From positions 65,270 through 129,269 of the forward strand of contig DBTQ01000013.1 in NCBI GenBank assembly GCA_002307135.1: a DNA stretch of 64,000 bases, read 5' to 3'. The notes beneath the pieces were generated by a model. The model searched no databases and was not told the origin of the DNA. It worked only from the letters and a program-made list of their open reading frames with translations. The position numbers and the translations under genes are program-made. The DNA is from Bacteroidetes bacterium UBA1312. Lineage in GTDB: Bacteria > Bacteroidota > Bacteroidia > Chitinophagales > Chitinophagaceae. This document shows, piece by piece, positions 28,881-37,958 of this stretch (position 1 is its first letter; each line of letters opens with the position of its first letter).

Positions 28881-28909
28881 CAAAAGTAATTGTTAAACTG
28901 ATTATTCAA
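28881..28909 (-). promoter_or_regulatory. Promoter of the GHL10 gene
   Basis: On the minus strand: TTG (28909-28907), an 18-base spacer, then TACTTTTG (28888-28881). This is near the Bacteroidota consensus, with a spacer one base short of the usual 19-21. The ATG follows about 40 bases later. Confidence 0.5.
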
Positions 28910-28942
28910 GTTGTAACACTATAAGAATGATTAATAATACGC

Positions 28943-28950
28943 TAATTTTG
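28943..28950 (+). promoter_or_regulatory. -7 element 5 nt from the BamA-like start
   Basis: TAATTTTG, a full -7 match, ends five bases before the ATG at 28956. If it is used, transcription would begin at or within a few bases of the start codon, giving a leaderless or near-leaderless mRNA. No well-spaced TTG is seen. Confidence 0.4.
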
Positions 28951-28955
28951 ATTTG

Positions 28956-30758
28956 ATGTTGTTGCGTTTTCGGCTATATTTTATTCAATCATTGTCGATC
29001 CTTTTGTTGCTTGCTTGTACAAATACGCTACATGCACAGCAAGGGTATAATATTAATATTCATCAACTGGATAGTATTACGACAAGTTCCATAACTGCTT
29101 TGCCGCGGCAAAGCAGTTATGGAACTATTGCTGCTGTTGTCGGACAAATACATAAGATTGTACCTGCATTACAGGAGCAGGGTTATTTATCTGCATCTAT
29201 AGATAGTATTGTCGTTCACGAAAATCAATACGACCTTTATTTATACGTAGGGTCGCAATACCGTTGGGCTCAATTATATTTTGACTCCATACCCCCAGCT
29301 CTATTAATCGCAGCTGCTATTAATCCCTTACAATGGATCGGCAGACCACTCAACCCTAAAGCTATAGCTAAACTTTCGGAACATTTATTGCGCTATTGCG
29401 ACGATAATGGCTATCCGTTTGCGCGTGTTTGGTTGGGTGATTTGGAGCTGAAAAGTAATGGGGTTGTCAGTGCAAGATTGAAAATAGACCGAGCTGAACT
29501 TAGGACTATCGACACTGTAATTGTAAATGGTGATGCAAAAATTTCGAGACAATTTCTGATGCGCTATTTAGATATTGCAAATGGAAGTTGTTACAATGAA
29601 CGGAAGTTGAAATTAATTAGTCAGCGTATCAGAGAGCTGCCATTCCTCCAAGAGTCTGCCCCATGGACAATTACATTCAAGCTTGGTGATACACGGTTGA
29701 ATTTGTCATTAAAAGAAAAAAAAGCAAATCAGCTAAATGCGCTACTTGGGTTGATGCCCAATAATCTTCAAACAGGTAAGCTTTTACTTACGGCAGATTT
29801 ACAACTGGCATTACAAAACATACTCGGTCATGGAGAATCTCTAAGTGCCAGTTATCAAAGTCTTCAGTATAAGTCTCCACGTATGAAAGCGGATGTTATT
29901 TGGCCTTATTTGTTTAATACGCCTATGGGTATAGAAGGACATTTCGATTTTTTTAGAAATGATCTCCTTTTCCGTAAAATAACTTTTCAAACGGGCGTAC
30001 GTTATCAACTCAATGCAGCCGACTATGTGCGATTGTTTTATCAGATACAAAGCAACAGGATTATCAATATAGACACAGCCACTATTTTAGCTACACACCA
30101 GCTGCCTGCCAATATAGATGCAACATCGAATGGCGCGGGATTGGAATTTGGCTTGAATAAAACAGATTATAAAGTCAACCCACATAAGGGGTGGCAAATA
30201 AAAGTGAGTGCCACTGCAATAAATCGCAAGATTATTAAAAACAACGGTATTACAGGTATTACAGACGGATCGGGTTTCGATTTTAGTAAATTATATGATA
30301 CCATTGCTTCATCGATATATCAATATCATTTTATTGGCGATGTTGCTAAATATTTCGCTCTGGGCAAGAGTTTGACTCTTAAACTTGCTTATTCCGGTGG
30401 TTATATTGCCACTGTAAATGTTTTTCAAAATGAATTGTTCCAATTAGGTGGTTTTAAATTACTACGTGGTTTTGATGAGCAAAGTATTTTTGCAAACCAG
30501 TATCATATTGCTACAATTGAATTGCGGGTGGGGTTGTCTCAAAACTCGTACGCTTATGTTTTTAGCGATAATGCATACGTTCAAACAAAATTTAATAATT
30601 ACAATAGGGAGGCATATTATAACGGGTTTGGTATTGGAACAACTTTAGAAACTAAGACGGGGCTTTTTACTATTGCTTATGCACTTGGGCGAAGTGATTA
30701 CATCCCACTGCGTTTTCGTGAGTCGAAAATCTTATTTGGTTATGTTGCTTATTTTTAG
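28956..30758 (+). CDS. BamA/TamA-like outer-membrane beta-barrel protein
   Basis: 600 aa. Start at the ATG at 28956 (a TTG precedes it). Signal peptide ends near CTNTLHAQ. The N-terminal half resembles POTRA repeats (VPALQEQGYLSASIDSI; ELRTIDTVIVNGDAKISRQF; then ISQRIRELPFLQES). The C-terminal half is a transmembrane beta-barrel of the surface antigen/Omp85 type, with LLRGFDEQSIFANQY corresponding to the conserved barrel region and the terminal aromatic residue (ILFGYVAYF) used for outer-membrane insertion. Probably inserts or translocates outer-membrane proteins or lipids; the client is unknown. Codons 44-57 form a perfect 42-bp palindrome (see findings). The next gene starts 50 bases after the stop. 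Confidence 0.82.
   Translation: MLLRFRLYFIQSLSILLLLACTNTLHAQQGYNINIHQLDSITTSSITALPRQSSYGTIAAVVGQIHKIVPALQEQGYLSASIDSIVVHENQYDLYLYVGSQYRWAQLYFDSIPPALLIAAAINPLQWIGRPLNPKAIAKLSEHLLRYCDDNGYPFARVWLGDLELKSNGVVSARLKIDRAELRTIDTVIVNGDAKISRQFLMRYLDIANGSCYNERKLKLISQRIRELPFLQESAPWTITFKLGDTRLNLSLKEKKANQLNALLGLMPNNLQTGKLLLTADLQLALQNILGHGESLSASYQSLQYKSPRMKADVIWPYLFNTPMGIEGHFDFFRNDLLFRKITFQTGVRYQLNAADYVRLFYQIQSNRIINIDTATILATHQLPANIDATSNGAGLEFGLNKTDYKVNPHKGWQIKVSATAINRKIIKNNGITGITDGSGFDFSKLYDTIASSIYQYHFIGDVAKYFALGKSLTLKLAYSGGYIATVNVFQNELFQLGGFKLLRGFDEQSIFANQYHIATIELRVGLSQNSYAYVFSDNAYVQTKFNNYNREAYYNGFGIGTTLETKTGLFTIAYALGRSDYIPLRFRESKILFGYVAYF
29085..29126. repeat. Perfect 42-bp palindrome inside a coding sequence
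   Basis: Every one of 21 base pairs matches around a ccgcgg centre (29103-29108), with no unpaired loop base; flanking bases 29084 and 29127 do not pair. It spans exactly codons 44-57 of the BamA-like gene (SSITALPRQSSYGT). Confidence 0.9.
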
Positions 30759-30791
30759 TGCTGATAGCTGGCTATTCAGGAAATATAAAAT

Positions 30792-30799
30792 TACCTTTG
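30792..30799 (+). promoter_or_regulatory. -7 element 9 nt from the DUF4271 gene start
   Basis: TACCTTTG, a full match to the -7 consensus, ends nine bases before the ATG at 30809. No clear -33 TTG. Suggests an own promoter with an extremely short leader. Confidence 0.35.
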
Positions 30800-30808
30800 T
30801 TGCTTAAT

Positions 30809-31684
30809 ATGTTCATGCGCAAATTTCGACTGTTTTTTTCTCTTATTTTTTCAATAGCAATTCTATTTAGTAGTGTTGCTGACGCGAAGATTGATATTAG
30901 CAAATATGGAATTGTAATAGATACGGTATCGGTTAAAAGACAAGCAACACAATCATTTGATAGTATTGCTCAGGCAGCACCGCTATTCAATAATACCAAT
31001 GTAGTCAGTTATGTAGCTAAAATACATCCGTTCGAAAATAATACAATTGATTTTTACCTTTTACTTGGTCTTTGTTTCTTATTAGGGGCAATCAAAACAA
31101 TTCACCCCAAGTATTTTAATGACATTTGGCGGGCATTTATAAATCCTACATTAGGCAATCGTCAACTTAAGGATATTATACAGGCTGCAACTATCCCTAA
31201 TATGTTGATGAACCTATTTTCTTCAGTTGTTATAGGTTGTTATACTTTTTATCTTATTTCAGTTAATAGAGATTGGCGTTTCTCCGAGTTGCCCAGTAGC
31301 CTCGCGATTAGTTTGTTAATTGTTTTGGTAATCATTATTTATCTCTGTAAATATGTATTTATCAACTTTACAGGTTGGGCGTTCAATATTCAATCTACAA
31401 CAGATCAATATAATTTCAACGTCTTTTTGGTAAATAAAATGGCGGGAATGGTGCTATTACCTTTTGTAGTTTGTTTTGCCTTTTTGAATTCGTCTTGGGA
31501 TGTTCCATTGACTATTTGTTCTGTATTTGTATTGGTCGTTTTACTGCTCAATAGATACATTCGTTCATGGAATATATTTGCCCCTTTCTTCCTCAATAGT
31601 CGATTTCATTTTTTTATGTACCTTTGCGCCTTCGAGATGTCGCCTATGGCGGTATTAATGAAGCTAGCTATTCGTATGTTGTAA
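30809..31684 (+). CDS. DUF4271 polytopic membrane protein
   Basis: 291 aa from the ATG at 30809 (30815 is also possible; a GTG at 30758 overlaps the previous stop). A cleavable-looking signal helix (FRLFFSLIFSIAILFSSVADA) is followed by about six membrane helices (YLLLGLCFLLGAIKTI, NLFSSVVIGCYTFYLIS, SLAISLLIVLVIIIYLC, AGMVLLPFVVCFAFL, TICSVFVLVVLLLN, FHFFMYLCAFEMSPMAVLMK). The last helix block is typical of the Bacteroidota DUF4271 family, commonly encoded beside uroporphyrinogen-III synthase, as here. Function unknown. Confidence 0.82.
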   Translation: MFMRKFRLFFSLIFSIAILFSSVADAKIDISKYGIVIDTVSVKRQATQSFDSIAQAAPLFNNTNVVSYVAKIHPFENNTIDFYLLLGLCFLLGAIKTIHPKYFNDIWRAFINPTLGNRQLKDIIQAATIPNMLMNLFSSVVIGCYTFYLISVNRDWRFSELPSSLAISLLIVLVIIIYLCKYVFINFTGWAFNIQSTTDQYNFNVFLVNKMAGMVLLPFVVCFAFLNSSWDVPLTICSVFVLVVLLLNRYIRSWNIFAPFFLNSRFHFFMYLCAFEMSPMAVLMKLAIRML

Positions 31685-31758
31685 TGTTAGATTTTTTTTG
31701 ACATAGGCACATAAATAGCTGGAACCCATAAAACCCCGGTTTAAGTCAATATAAAAAC

Positions 31759-32580
31759 ATGGCCAAAGCAGTTGTTCAAACAAAAGCTAAAGTAGTAAAG
31801 GAAGTTAAAAAGGAAGATCGAATAATCAGCTCTGTACTTATCACCTTGCCAAAACCAGAGACCGAAAAATCACCATATTTCGAGCTGGCCAAAAAGTATG
31901 ATTTAGTACTTGATTTTTTTCCTTTCATTCGTGTAGAAGGAATGCCTGGGCGAGATTTTAAAAAACAGCGCGTAGATATTGTCGAACACACAGCTATCAT
32001 TTTCACTAGCCGTAATGCGGTAGAACATTTCTTCAGAATCTGTGATGAAATAAAATTGAAAATTTCGCAAGAAATGAAATACTTCTGTATCTCAGAAGCC
32101 GTTGCATTGTATTTGCAAAAATTTATTTTATATCGTAAGCGGAAGGTTTTTTATTCGGCCGATGGAACTACTGAAGGTCTATTGGAAGTAATAGCTAAAC
32201 ATAAGCATCAGGAGCGATATATATTACCTACAGCTGATAATGGGAAGACGGATATAAATAAATTTTTGTCGGTTAACAAAATTCCTTTTTCTGAAGCTAC
32301 ATTGTATCGGACAGTAAGTAATGATATCAGCGAATTGATGGAAAAAACTTATGATGTAATTGTGTTTTTTAGTGCATTAAGCCTCAATACACTGTTTGAG
32401 TACTTCCCCAAATTCCAACAAAATAATACTTTGCTCGGAGCTTTTGGCCCTATGACTGCAAAAGCGGTTGAAGATGCCAATTTACGCATTGATATTAATG
32501 CTCCTGTTGTTGGTGCACCTTCTATGGCTGCCGCACTCGACAAATATATTGAAGCGTCAAGGAAGAAAAAGAAAAAATAG
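31759..32580 (+). CDS. hemD: Uroporphyrinogen-III synthase
   Basis: 273 aa. HemD closes and inverts ring D of hydroxymethylbilane to give uroporphyrinogen III in heme and cobalamin synthesis. The family is weakly conserved; visible marks are VLITLPKPE, the inter-domain block AIIFTSRNAVEHFF, ILPTADNGKTDI, YDVIVFFSALSLNTLFEYF and GAFGPMTAKAVEDA. Longer than E. coli HemD (246 aa) due to a Lys-rich N-terminal segment and a Lys-rich tail. Follows the DUF4271 gene by 74 bases; ends at a perfect terminator. Confidence 0.88.
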   Translation: MAKAVVQTKAKVVKEVKKEDRIISSVLITLPKPETEKSPYFELAKKYDLVLDFFPFIRVEGMPGRDFKKQRVDIVEHTAIIFTSRNAVEHFFRICDEIKLKISQEMKYFCISEAVALYLQKFILYRKRKVFYSADGTTEGLLEVIAKHKHQERYILPTADNGKTDINKFLSVNKIPFSEATLYRTVSNDISELMEKTYDVIVFFSALSLNTLFEYFPKFQQNNTLLGAFGPMTAKAVEDANLRIDINAPVVGAPSMAAALDKYIEASRKKKKK

Positions 32581-32602
32581 CTATTTAATTAATACTTTGT
32601 AC

Positions 32603-32646
32603 AAAAAGGAGCGTCGTTACAATTAGTTGTAACGACGCTCCTTTTT
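32603..32646. terminator. Perfect 20-bp bidirectional terminator
   Basis: Arms 32603-32622 and 32627-32646 are exact reverse complements, loop of four (ttag). Five A at the left end and five T at the right end, so it can end both hemD and the convergent yidC. Confidence 0.9.
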
Positions 32647-32660
32647 ATTTGTGTTATTAT

Positions 32661-34496
32661 TTATTTCTTTTTAGGTAACTGTTTGCCTCTATCTGCTTGT
32701 GCTTTTTGCATTTCTGCAATGCGTTCTGCCCATTTTGATTGAGTTGGTGGTTTGGTTTTATTCTCTTGTATTTGAGCATGTACCTTCTTTTCGTCAATAA
32801 TAAACTTCTGGATAATGAATTGTTGTAGAATGCTCAACATATTGGACACAAAATAATAAAAAGTCAAAGCTGCGGCCATTTTATTGAAGAAGCCCATCAA
32901 AAAGAATGGGAAAATGAATGGCATCCATTTCATCATTGGATTATTGGGGTCTTGCGGAGTCATGTTGCGGTTGTATATGGCAAGGAACAAACTGGACGCA
33001 GTCATGAGCAATGTGAAAAGACTCACGTGATTACCATATACGGAAGATAAAACAGGAATATTGGAAGTCCAACTGGCAATACTATCATAGGTAGAAAGAT
33101 CTTTTGCCCACAAGAAAGACTGTTGGCGTAAGGGTAATGCCGTAGGTATAAAATAATACAAAGAAAGTAATATCGGCATTTGAAATAACATGGGTAAACA
33201 ACCTCCGAGCGGATTGACTCCTGCTGTTTTATACAATTTCATTTGTTCAATGCTGAATTTTTGTTTGTCGTCCCCACACTGTTCTCTTAATTCGTCAAGC
33301 TCGGGTTTCAATACACGCATTTTCGCAGAAGATAAATAGCTTTTATAGGTAAAGAAGGACAGGCACAAGCGAATGATAAGTGTCATCAATACCAACACCA
33401 GTGCGTAATTACCTACTGCACTTGCGAGGAATGTAAACATGGGTAAAAGAAACCATTTGTTGATGTATTTTACAAACGAAAATAAACCATACCCATAAGG
33501 AACCATATCATCTAAATTGATATTATAGGACTTGAGTATTTTATAATCATTAGGTCCAATATACCAACGCATGGCAAACATTTGTTCTGTGCCGGCTTTT
33601 ATTGGTAAGTCGAATGTGAACGCACTTTTGGAAACAATTTTGTTGGAGTCCAATTGCGTTGTGGAGTGAATATTTACTTTATTGAAGCCCTCGTCTGCAA
33701 TAAGAGCAGTACTAAAGTATAATTGGCGATAACCTAACCACGCAGTTGGTTTTTCCAAAGTCTCCTTTTTGTCTCCTCGCACAGTGAAATAATCATCATC
33801 ATTATTTTTGTAGCGGTAATAAATTTGAGTGGCTGTGCGTTCATTGATTACGTCTTTTTCTGTGCTGTTGCCTTGGAGGTTCCAAGTGAGCGGCAGAGTT
33901 GCGGCAGGCATTCCATTTAAACGGATGTTATACTGCATCATGTATCCATCTGCGGGTAATGAATAAGTAACGGTTACCTTCTTACCCTCACCCATATCTG
34001 CTACCAATTCAACAGAGTGGTCGCCATTGGCTTCTGTTTTTTGAGTAGGAACAAAGAACAAGTCAGAAGTGGCAATAGCGCCATTATTTACAGGCAGTAT
34101 TAAACTCATACTGTTGTTTGTTCCTTTAAATAATAGTAGAGGCTCTTTGCTGTAAGTTTTATATTCTTTTAGTTCTGCCGACGAAGGGAATGCGCCTTTA
34201 GTATTAATCTTTACGGATAATTTGCCGTTTTCTAATACCACTTCTTGTGCAGTGCCATTAAATGCAGGTGGTAAATTCTTTTTTAAAGAGTCATTAAGTG
34301 CATCTGCTGCTGCGCTGGTATTAGTTACAGCACTTTTTGTTGTGTCTAATAGAGGTTTGGGGTGTGCTTTAGCATAGGCTATTGAGTCGATGCGTTGTTG
34401 TTCGTGAAATTTGTTCTGAGAGTAATTGTTATAAGTGAAATAACCTATCAACATTGCTACCAGTAATCCAAATCCGATTGCTGAATTTTTATCCAT
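32661..34496 (-). CDS. yidC: Membrane protein insertase YidC
   Basis: 611 aa. YidC inserts and folds inner-membrane proteins, alone or with SecYEG. Start set at the ATG at 34496 (MDKNSAIGFGLLVAMLIGYF, first membrane helix); the frame is open 8 codons further. A large periplasmic beta domain (about residues 60-340) is followed by the conserved five-helix core: GYGLFSFVKYINKWFL, MRVLKPELDELREQ (cytoplasmic helical hairpin), GGCLPMLFQMPILLSLYYF, FLWAKDLSTYDS and PFFLMGFFNKMAAALTFYYF. Lys-rich C-terminus, as in Bacteroidota YidC, which may help bind ribosomes. Single gene. Confidence 0.97.
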   Translation of the reverse strand: MDKNSAIGFGLLVAMLIGYFTYNNYSQNKFHEQQRIDSIAYAKAHPKPLLDTTKSAVTNTSAAADALNDSLKKNLPPAFNGTAQEVVLENGKLSVKINTKGAFPSSAELKEYKTYSKEPLLLFKGTNNSMSLILPVNNGAIATSDLFFVPTQKTEANGDHSVELVADMGEGKKVTVTYSLPADGYMMQYNIRLNGMPAATLPLTWNLQGNSTEKDVINERTATQIYYRYKNNDDDYFTVRGDKKETLEKPTAWLGYRQLYFSTALIADEGFNKVNIHSTTQLDSNKIVSKSAFTFDLPIKAGTEQMFAMRWYIGPNDYKILKSYNINLDDMVPYGYGLFSFVKYINKWFLLPMFTFLASAVGNYALVLVLMTLIIRLCLSFFTYKSYLSSAKMRVLKPELDELREQCGDDKQKFSIEQMKLYKTAGVNPLGGCLPMLFQMPILLSLYYFIPTALPLRQQSFLWAKDLSTYDSIASWTSNIPVLSSVYGNHVSLFTLLMTASSLFLAIYNRNMTPQDPNNPMMKWMPFIFPFFLMGFFNKMAAALTFYYFVSNMLSILQQFIIQKFIIDEKKVHAQIQENKTKPPTQSKWAERIAEMQKAQADRGKQLPKKK

Positions 34497-34656
34497 TACT
34501 TTTTTGAAAATGAGCCGCAAAGTTAGTGATTGTATATTACAAAATGGTGCTAAGCTTAATCTGTCTGGATACTAGGTCGGCAAGAATAATAAAAAAGTCC
34601 GGAAACCCTCATTTTCTGCTATTTCTCGCAATCTTTGCACAATCTTAATTGTTACA

Positions 34657-37161
34657 ATGCTCAGTTTACAACAAATATCCGTGGCTTGCAAAGCTCAATG
34701 GAAGCCGCTGTCAGATAATATTTCTATCGTATTTATATGCACGGATACACGAAAAATACAAGATCGTTCACAGACATTATTCGTTGCGATTAAAACAGAT
34801 CGACGCAATGGACATGATTATATCGCCGATGCGTATCAAAAAGGATTGCGTTATTTTTTGGTTTCAGAGGCATGTGAATACGCCTCATACCCCAATGCAT
34901 CATTCTTGCAAGTAGAAGACACTGTGCTTGCATTGCAGGTAATAGCTACAACCGTTCGAAATCAATTTAATATTCCGGTTATTGGTATAACTGGTAGCAA
35001 TGGTAAAACAAGTATAAAAGAATGGTTGAATCAGTTGTTACAACCGCGTTTTAATATTGTACGTAGTCCTAAAAGCTATAACTCACAAATAGGCGTTCCA
35101 TTGTCGGTTTGGCAAATGAATGCCGAGCACCAGTTGGGCATTTTTGAAGCGGGCATATCTCAGCCAGGAGAAATGGAGCGCTTAGAGAAAATAATACAAC
35201 CAACAATTGGTGTTTTTACTAATATTGGAGAAGCGCACAGGGAGGGCTTTTTAGATACTCGACAAAAAATAAATGAAAAGCTTCAATTGTTTCGTCATGC
35301 AAAAACACTTATTTATTGCCGCGATTATAGTGAGTTAGATGATTGTGTATTGCATTATGTACATCAACAAAAAGGATTTTCAGACAGTGTATTGAACCTT
35401 TTTTCTTGGTCGTATAAGCATGATGCAGACTTGATGCTTAAAGAGATTGACAAACAACCAAATAGTGCACATATTACAGCTGTTTATAAGGGGGAATCCT
35501 TTCGTTTTTTTATTCCATTTTCGGATGCAGCTTCTATTGAAAATGCAATTAATTGCTGCTGTGTTTTGTTGTTATTTAATACGCCAATTGCTGCTATTGA
35601 AGTAGGAATGTCTGAACTTAAACCTATTGCAATGCGTATGGAATTAAGGCAGGGCGATAATAATTGTAGCATTATTAATGATTCCTATAATTCTGACTTG
35701 ACCTCACTTCATGTAGCACTCGACTTTCTAGAACAACAAAAACAACAACCCAATAAGACACTGATACTGTCAGACCTGCAACAAGCCGGCAAATCAGATT
35801 TTGAGCTATATAAAGAGGTTGCGGAAATTGTCGCACGGCGAAATATTCATCGCTTTATTGGGATTGGAAAAGTATTGTTGCAGTATAAAGACTCATTTTT
35901 GTTGAACAAAAAAATGAGTTGCTATTTTTTTAAAACCACTGAAGAATTTATTCAAAATATACAACGCTTTAGCTTCGATAACGAAGCGATACTGCTTAAG
36001 GGTTCTCGTAGTTTTACATTTGAAAAGATAAGTATATTGCTCGAACAAAAGATTCATCAAACGGTGATGAGCATTAATTTGTCGACAATGTTGCAAAATT
36101 TAGAAGTTTTTAGAAGTAGGCTGAACCCAAATGTCAAAACAATGGCGATGGTTAAAGCTTCTTCGTATGGTAGCGGTGGCTATGAGGTTGCAAATGCCTT
36201 ACAAGATGCTTCAATCGATTATCTAACTGTTGCATATCCCGACGAAGGAGTTGCTTTGCGTAAAGCTGGTACTACATTGCCCATAATGGTTATGAGTCCT
36301 TCAACTATTTCTTTTGACAGAATGATATTATGGCGATTAGAGCCCGAAATCTTCAACTTACGTTCGTTGAATCAATTTATTGCAATCGCTAAAAAATTGG
36401 GGGTAAAGAACTATCCGATACATATTAAATTGGATACTGGGATGCACCGGTTAGGTTTTATGGAGCCTGAAATTTCAATATTGTTGAGCACTTTGAACGA
36501 TTGTGAAGAAGTGCATATAGCGAGTATTTTTAGTCATTTAGCCGCTAGCGATGATTCTGCACTCGACTATTTTACGGCACAGCAGGGAACTGCATTTTGT
36601 CGCATGAGTGACATCATTATCGAGTCATTAGGCTATAGGCCGCTTCGTCATTTGTGTAATACCGCAGGTATTGTTTTGCATCCTGAATATCATTTTGACA
36701 TGGTTCGCCTTGGACTTGGTTTATATGGTATTGATAGCACTAATACACTCAATAATCAGTTGCAACAGATAAGCACACTTAAAACAACAATTGCGCAAAT
36801 TAAAAATATACCTGCGGGAGATACAATTGGTTATAGTCGTAAAGGGAAAGTAACACACGATATGCGTATAGCTACAATTTGTATAGGCTATGCTGATGGT
36901 TATCCTCGTGCAATGAGTAATGGAGAAACATTTGTGATGATTAATAACCAACCCGCTAAACTAATCGGAGCTATTGCTATGGACATGTGTATGGTAGATA
37001 TTACCAATATTGAAGGTGTGTCAGAAGGGGATGAAGTGATTGTTTTTGGGGCACAATTGTCCATTAATCAATTGGCGAAATGGGCAGGTACGATTGCCTA
37101 TGAAATAATGACTGGCATATCTCAACGAGTTAAGAGGGTTTATGTAAACGAGGGTAATTAA
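34657..37161 (+). CDS. MurF-alanine racemase fusion protein
   Basis: 834 aa bifunctional cell-wall enzyme. Residues 1-455 are MurF, which adds D-Ala-D-Ala to UDP-MurNAc-tripeptide: P-loop GITGSNGKTS (from about 110), NSQIGVPLSVW, then NDSYNSDLTSLHVALDFL. Residues about 465-834 are alanine racemase, the PLP enzyme that supplies D-Ala: PLP lysine K500 in AMVKASSYGSGG, TGMHRLGFMEPE, catalytic Tyr726 in GDTIGYSRKG, then YADGYPRAMSNG and MDMCMVDITN. The substitution of the usual KADAYGHG by KASSYGSG is a variant, but Lys and Tyr are kept. Such fusions are known in Bacteroidota and couple making D-Ala to its use. Monocistronic with terminator. Confidence 0.95.
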   Translation: MLSLQQISVACKAQWKPLSDNISIVFICTDTRKIQDRSQTLFVAIKTDRRNGHDYIADAYQKGLRYFLVSEACEYASYPNASFLQVEDTVLALQVIATTVRNQFNIPVIGITGSNGKTSIKEWLNQLLQPRFNIVRSPKSYNSQIGVPLSVWQMNAEHQLGIFEAGISQPGEMERLEKIIQPTIGVFTNIGEAHREGFLDTRQKINEKLQLFRHAKTLIYCRDYSELDDCVLHYVHQQKGFSDSVLNLFSWSYKHDADLMLKEIDKQPNSAHITAVYKGESFRFFIPFSDAASIENAINCCCVLLLFNTPIAAIEVGMSELKPIAMRMELRQGDNNCSIINDSYNSDLTSLHVALDFLEQQKQQPNKTLILSDLQQAGKSDFELYKEVAEIVARRNIHRFIGIGKVLLQYKDSFLLNKKMSCYFFKTTEEFIQNIQRFSFDNEAILLKGSRSFTFEKISILLEQKIHQTVMSINLSTMLQNLEVFRSRLNPNVKTMAMVKASSYGSGGYEVANALQDASIDYLTVAYPDEGVALRKAGTTLPIMVMSPSTISFDRMILWRLEPEIFNLRSLNQFIAIAKKLGVKNYPIHIKLDTGMHRLGFMEPEISILLSTLNDCEEVHIASIFSHLAASDDSALDYFTAQQGTAFCRMSDIIIESLGYRPLRHLCNTAGIVLHPEYHFDMVRLGLGLYGIDSTNTLNNQLQQISTLKTTIAQIKNIPAGDTIGYSRKGKVTHDMRIATICIGYADGYPRAMSNGETFVMINNQPAKLIGAIAMDMCMVDITNIEGVSEGDEVIVFGAQLSINQLAKWAGTIAYEIMTGISQRVKRVYVNEGN

Positions 37162-37172
37162 TATTAGTCTGT

Positions 37173-37218
37173 AAAAGGGAGAGGAGTAAGTCGATCTGAA
37201 CTTACTCCTCTCCCTTTT
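37173..37218. terminator. Perfect 18-bp terminator after murF-alr
   Basis: Arms 37173-37190 and 37201-37218 are exact reverse complements, with a 10-base loop. Ends in T residues on the plus strand and A on the other side; sits between convergent murF-alr and lolA-like genes. Confidence 0.85.
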
Positions 37219-37239
37219 TAATATTGAAAACTCATTTTT

Positions 37240-37890
37240 TTATCGCAAATCCACCACTTCAACTCCTTTATGAGCTTTGGTGTCAAAGATGAACATATTG
37301 TCATTAATGGTAGCATTACCCGTGAAATTGCTAATTGTATATGTGTAATGATTGCCATTTTTTTCAGTTATGCTACCTCCGGCAATAGTACTTGAAGCTT
37401 TGTCTACAAGTATTTCTACTTTGCTAAATTGCTTGCTGCTGTTAATGGGTGTTAGCTCAATTGCGTCACATGATTTTCCTCCAACCTGTTTGGTGCCAAT
37501 GTACTTGTATTTGTACTCTTTATCATAAAAGTTGGTGATCAATTTTGTTGGCGAAATGGTTTGCTCGTTAGGGTTGTAACTTGAAATCTGAACCTCATTG
37601 TTTTGTTTCATATAAGTCCAAACCGTTTTGTTGTCGCAAATAATTTCTTGACCCGATATCATAATGTGATATTTAGTGCCTTTCATATAAAAAGTTCCAC
37701 TCTTACTTTGTTTCGTTTTTCCGTTTGCTCCTGACAGATTTAATGAAAAATTTGCTTTAAGCGATTTAAAATTGTTTACTTTTTTAGTTACAGCATCCAA
37801 TATTGCTTTTGCTTTTGGATCTGTTTGGGCAGACGAAGATTGTACAGTAATCAATAATACGATTGTAAGAATTCCGATTAATTTTTTCAT
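37240..37890 (-). CDS. LolA-family outer-membrane lipoprotein carrier
   Basis: 216 aa with a signal peptide (LIGILTIVLLITVQSSSAQ). The mature protein matches the LolA fold: VNNFKSLKANFSLNLSG, SGTFYMKGTKYHIMISGQE and WTYMKQNNEVQISSY, with the C-terminal beta strands ISNFTGNATINDNMFIF. LolA chaperones lipoproteins across the periplasm to the outer membrane, which matters here for GldK and GldJ. Downstream of ftsK on the same strand (68-base gap). Confidence 0.88.
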   Translation of the reverse strand: MKKLIGILTIVLLITVQSSSAQTDPKAKAILDAVTKKVNNFKSLKANFSLNLSGANGKTKQSKSGTFYMKGTKYHIMISGQEIICDNKTVWTYMKQNNEVQISSYNPNEQTISPTKLITNFYDKEYKYKYIGTKQVGGKSCDAIELTPINSSKQFSKVEILVDKASSTIAGGSITEKNGNHYTYTISNFTGNATINDNMFIFDTKAHKGVEVVDLR

Positions 37891-37958
37891 TGATAATTTT
37901 TAGTGAATAATATTTTAGATTGTCCCAAAAATGTTTGGAGCGCGAAGTTCCCAAACGT

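Noticed and set aside
34649..34915. 88-codon plus-strand ORF overlapping the start of murF-alr
   Set aside because: Different frame of the same DNA; the MurF frame carries the family motifs.
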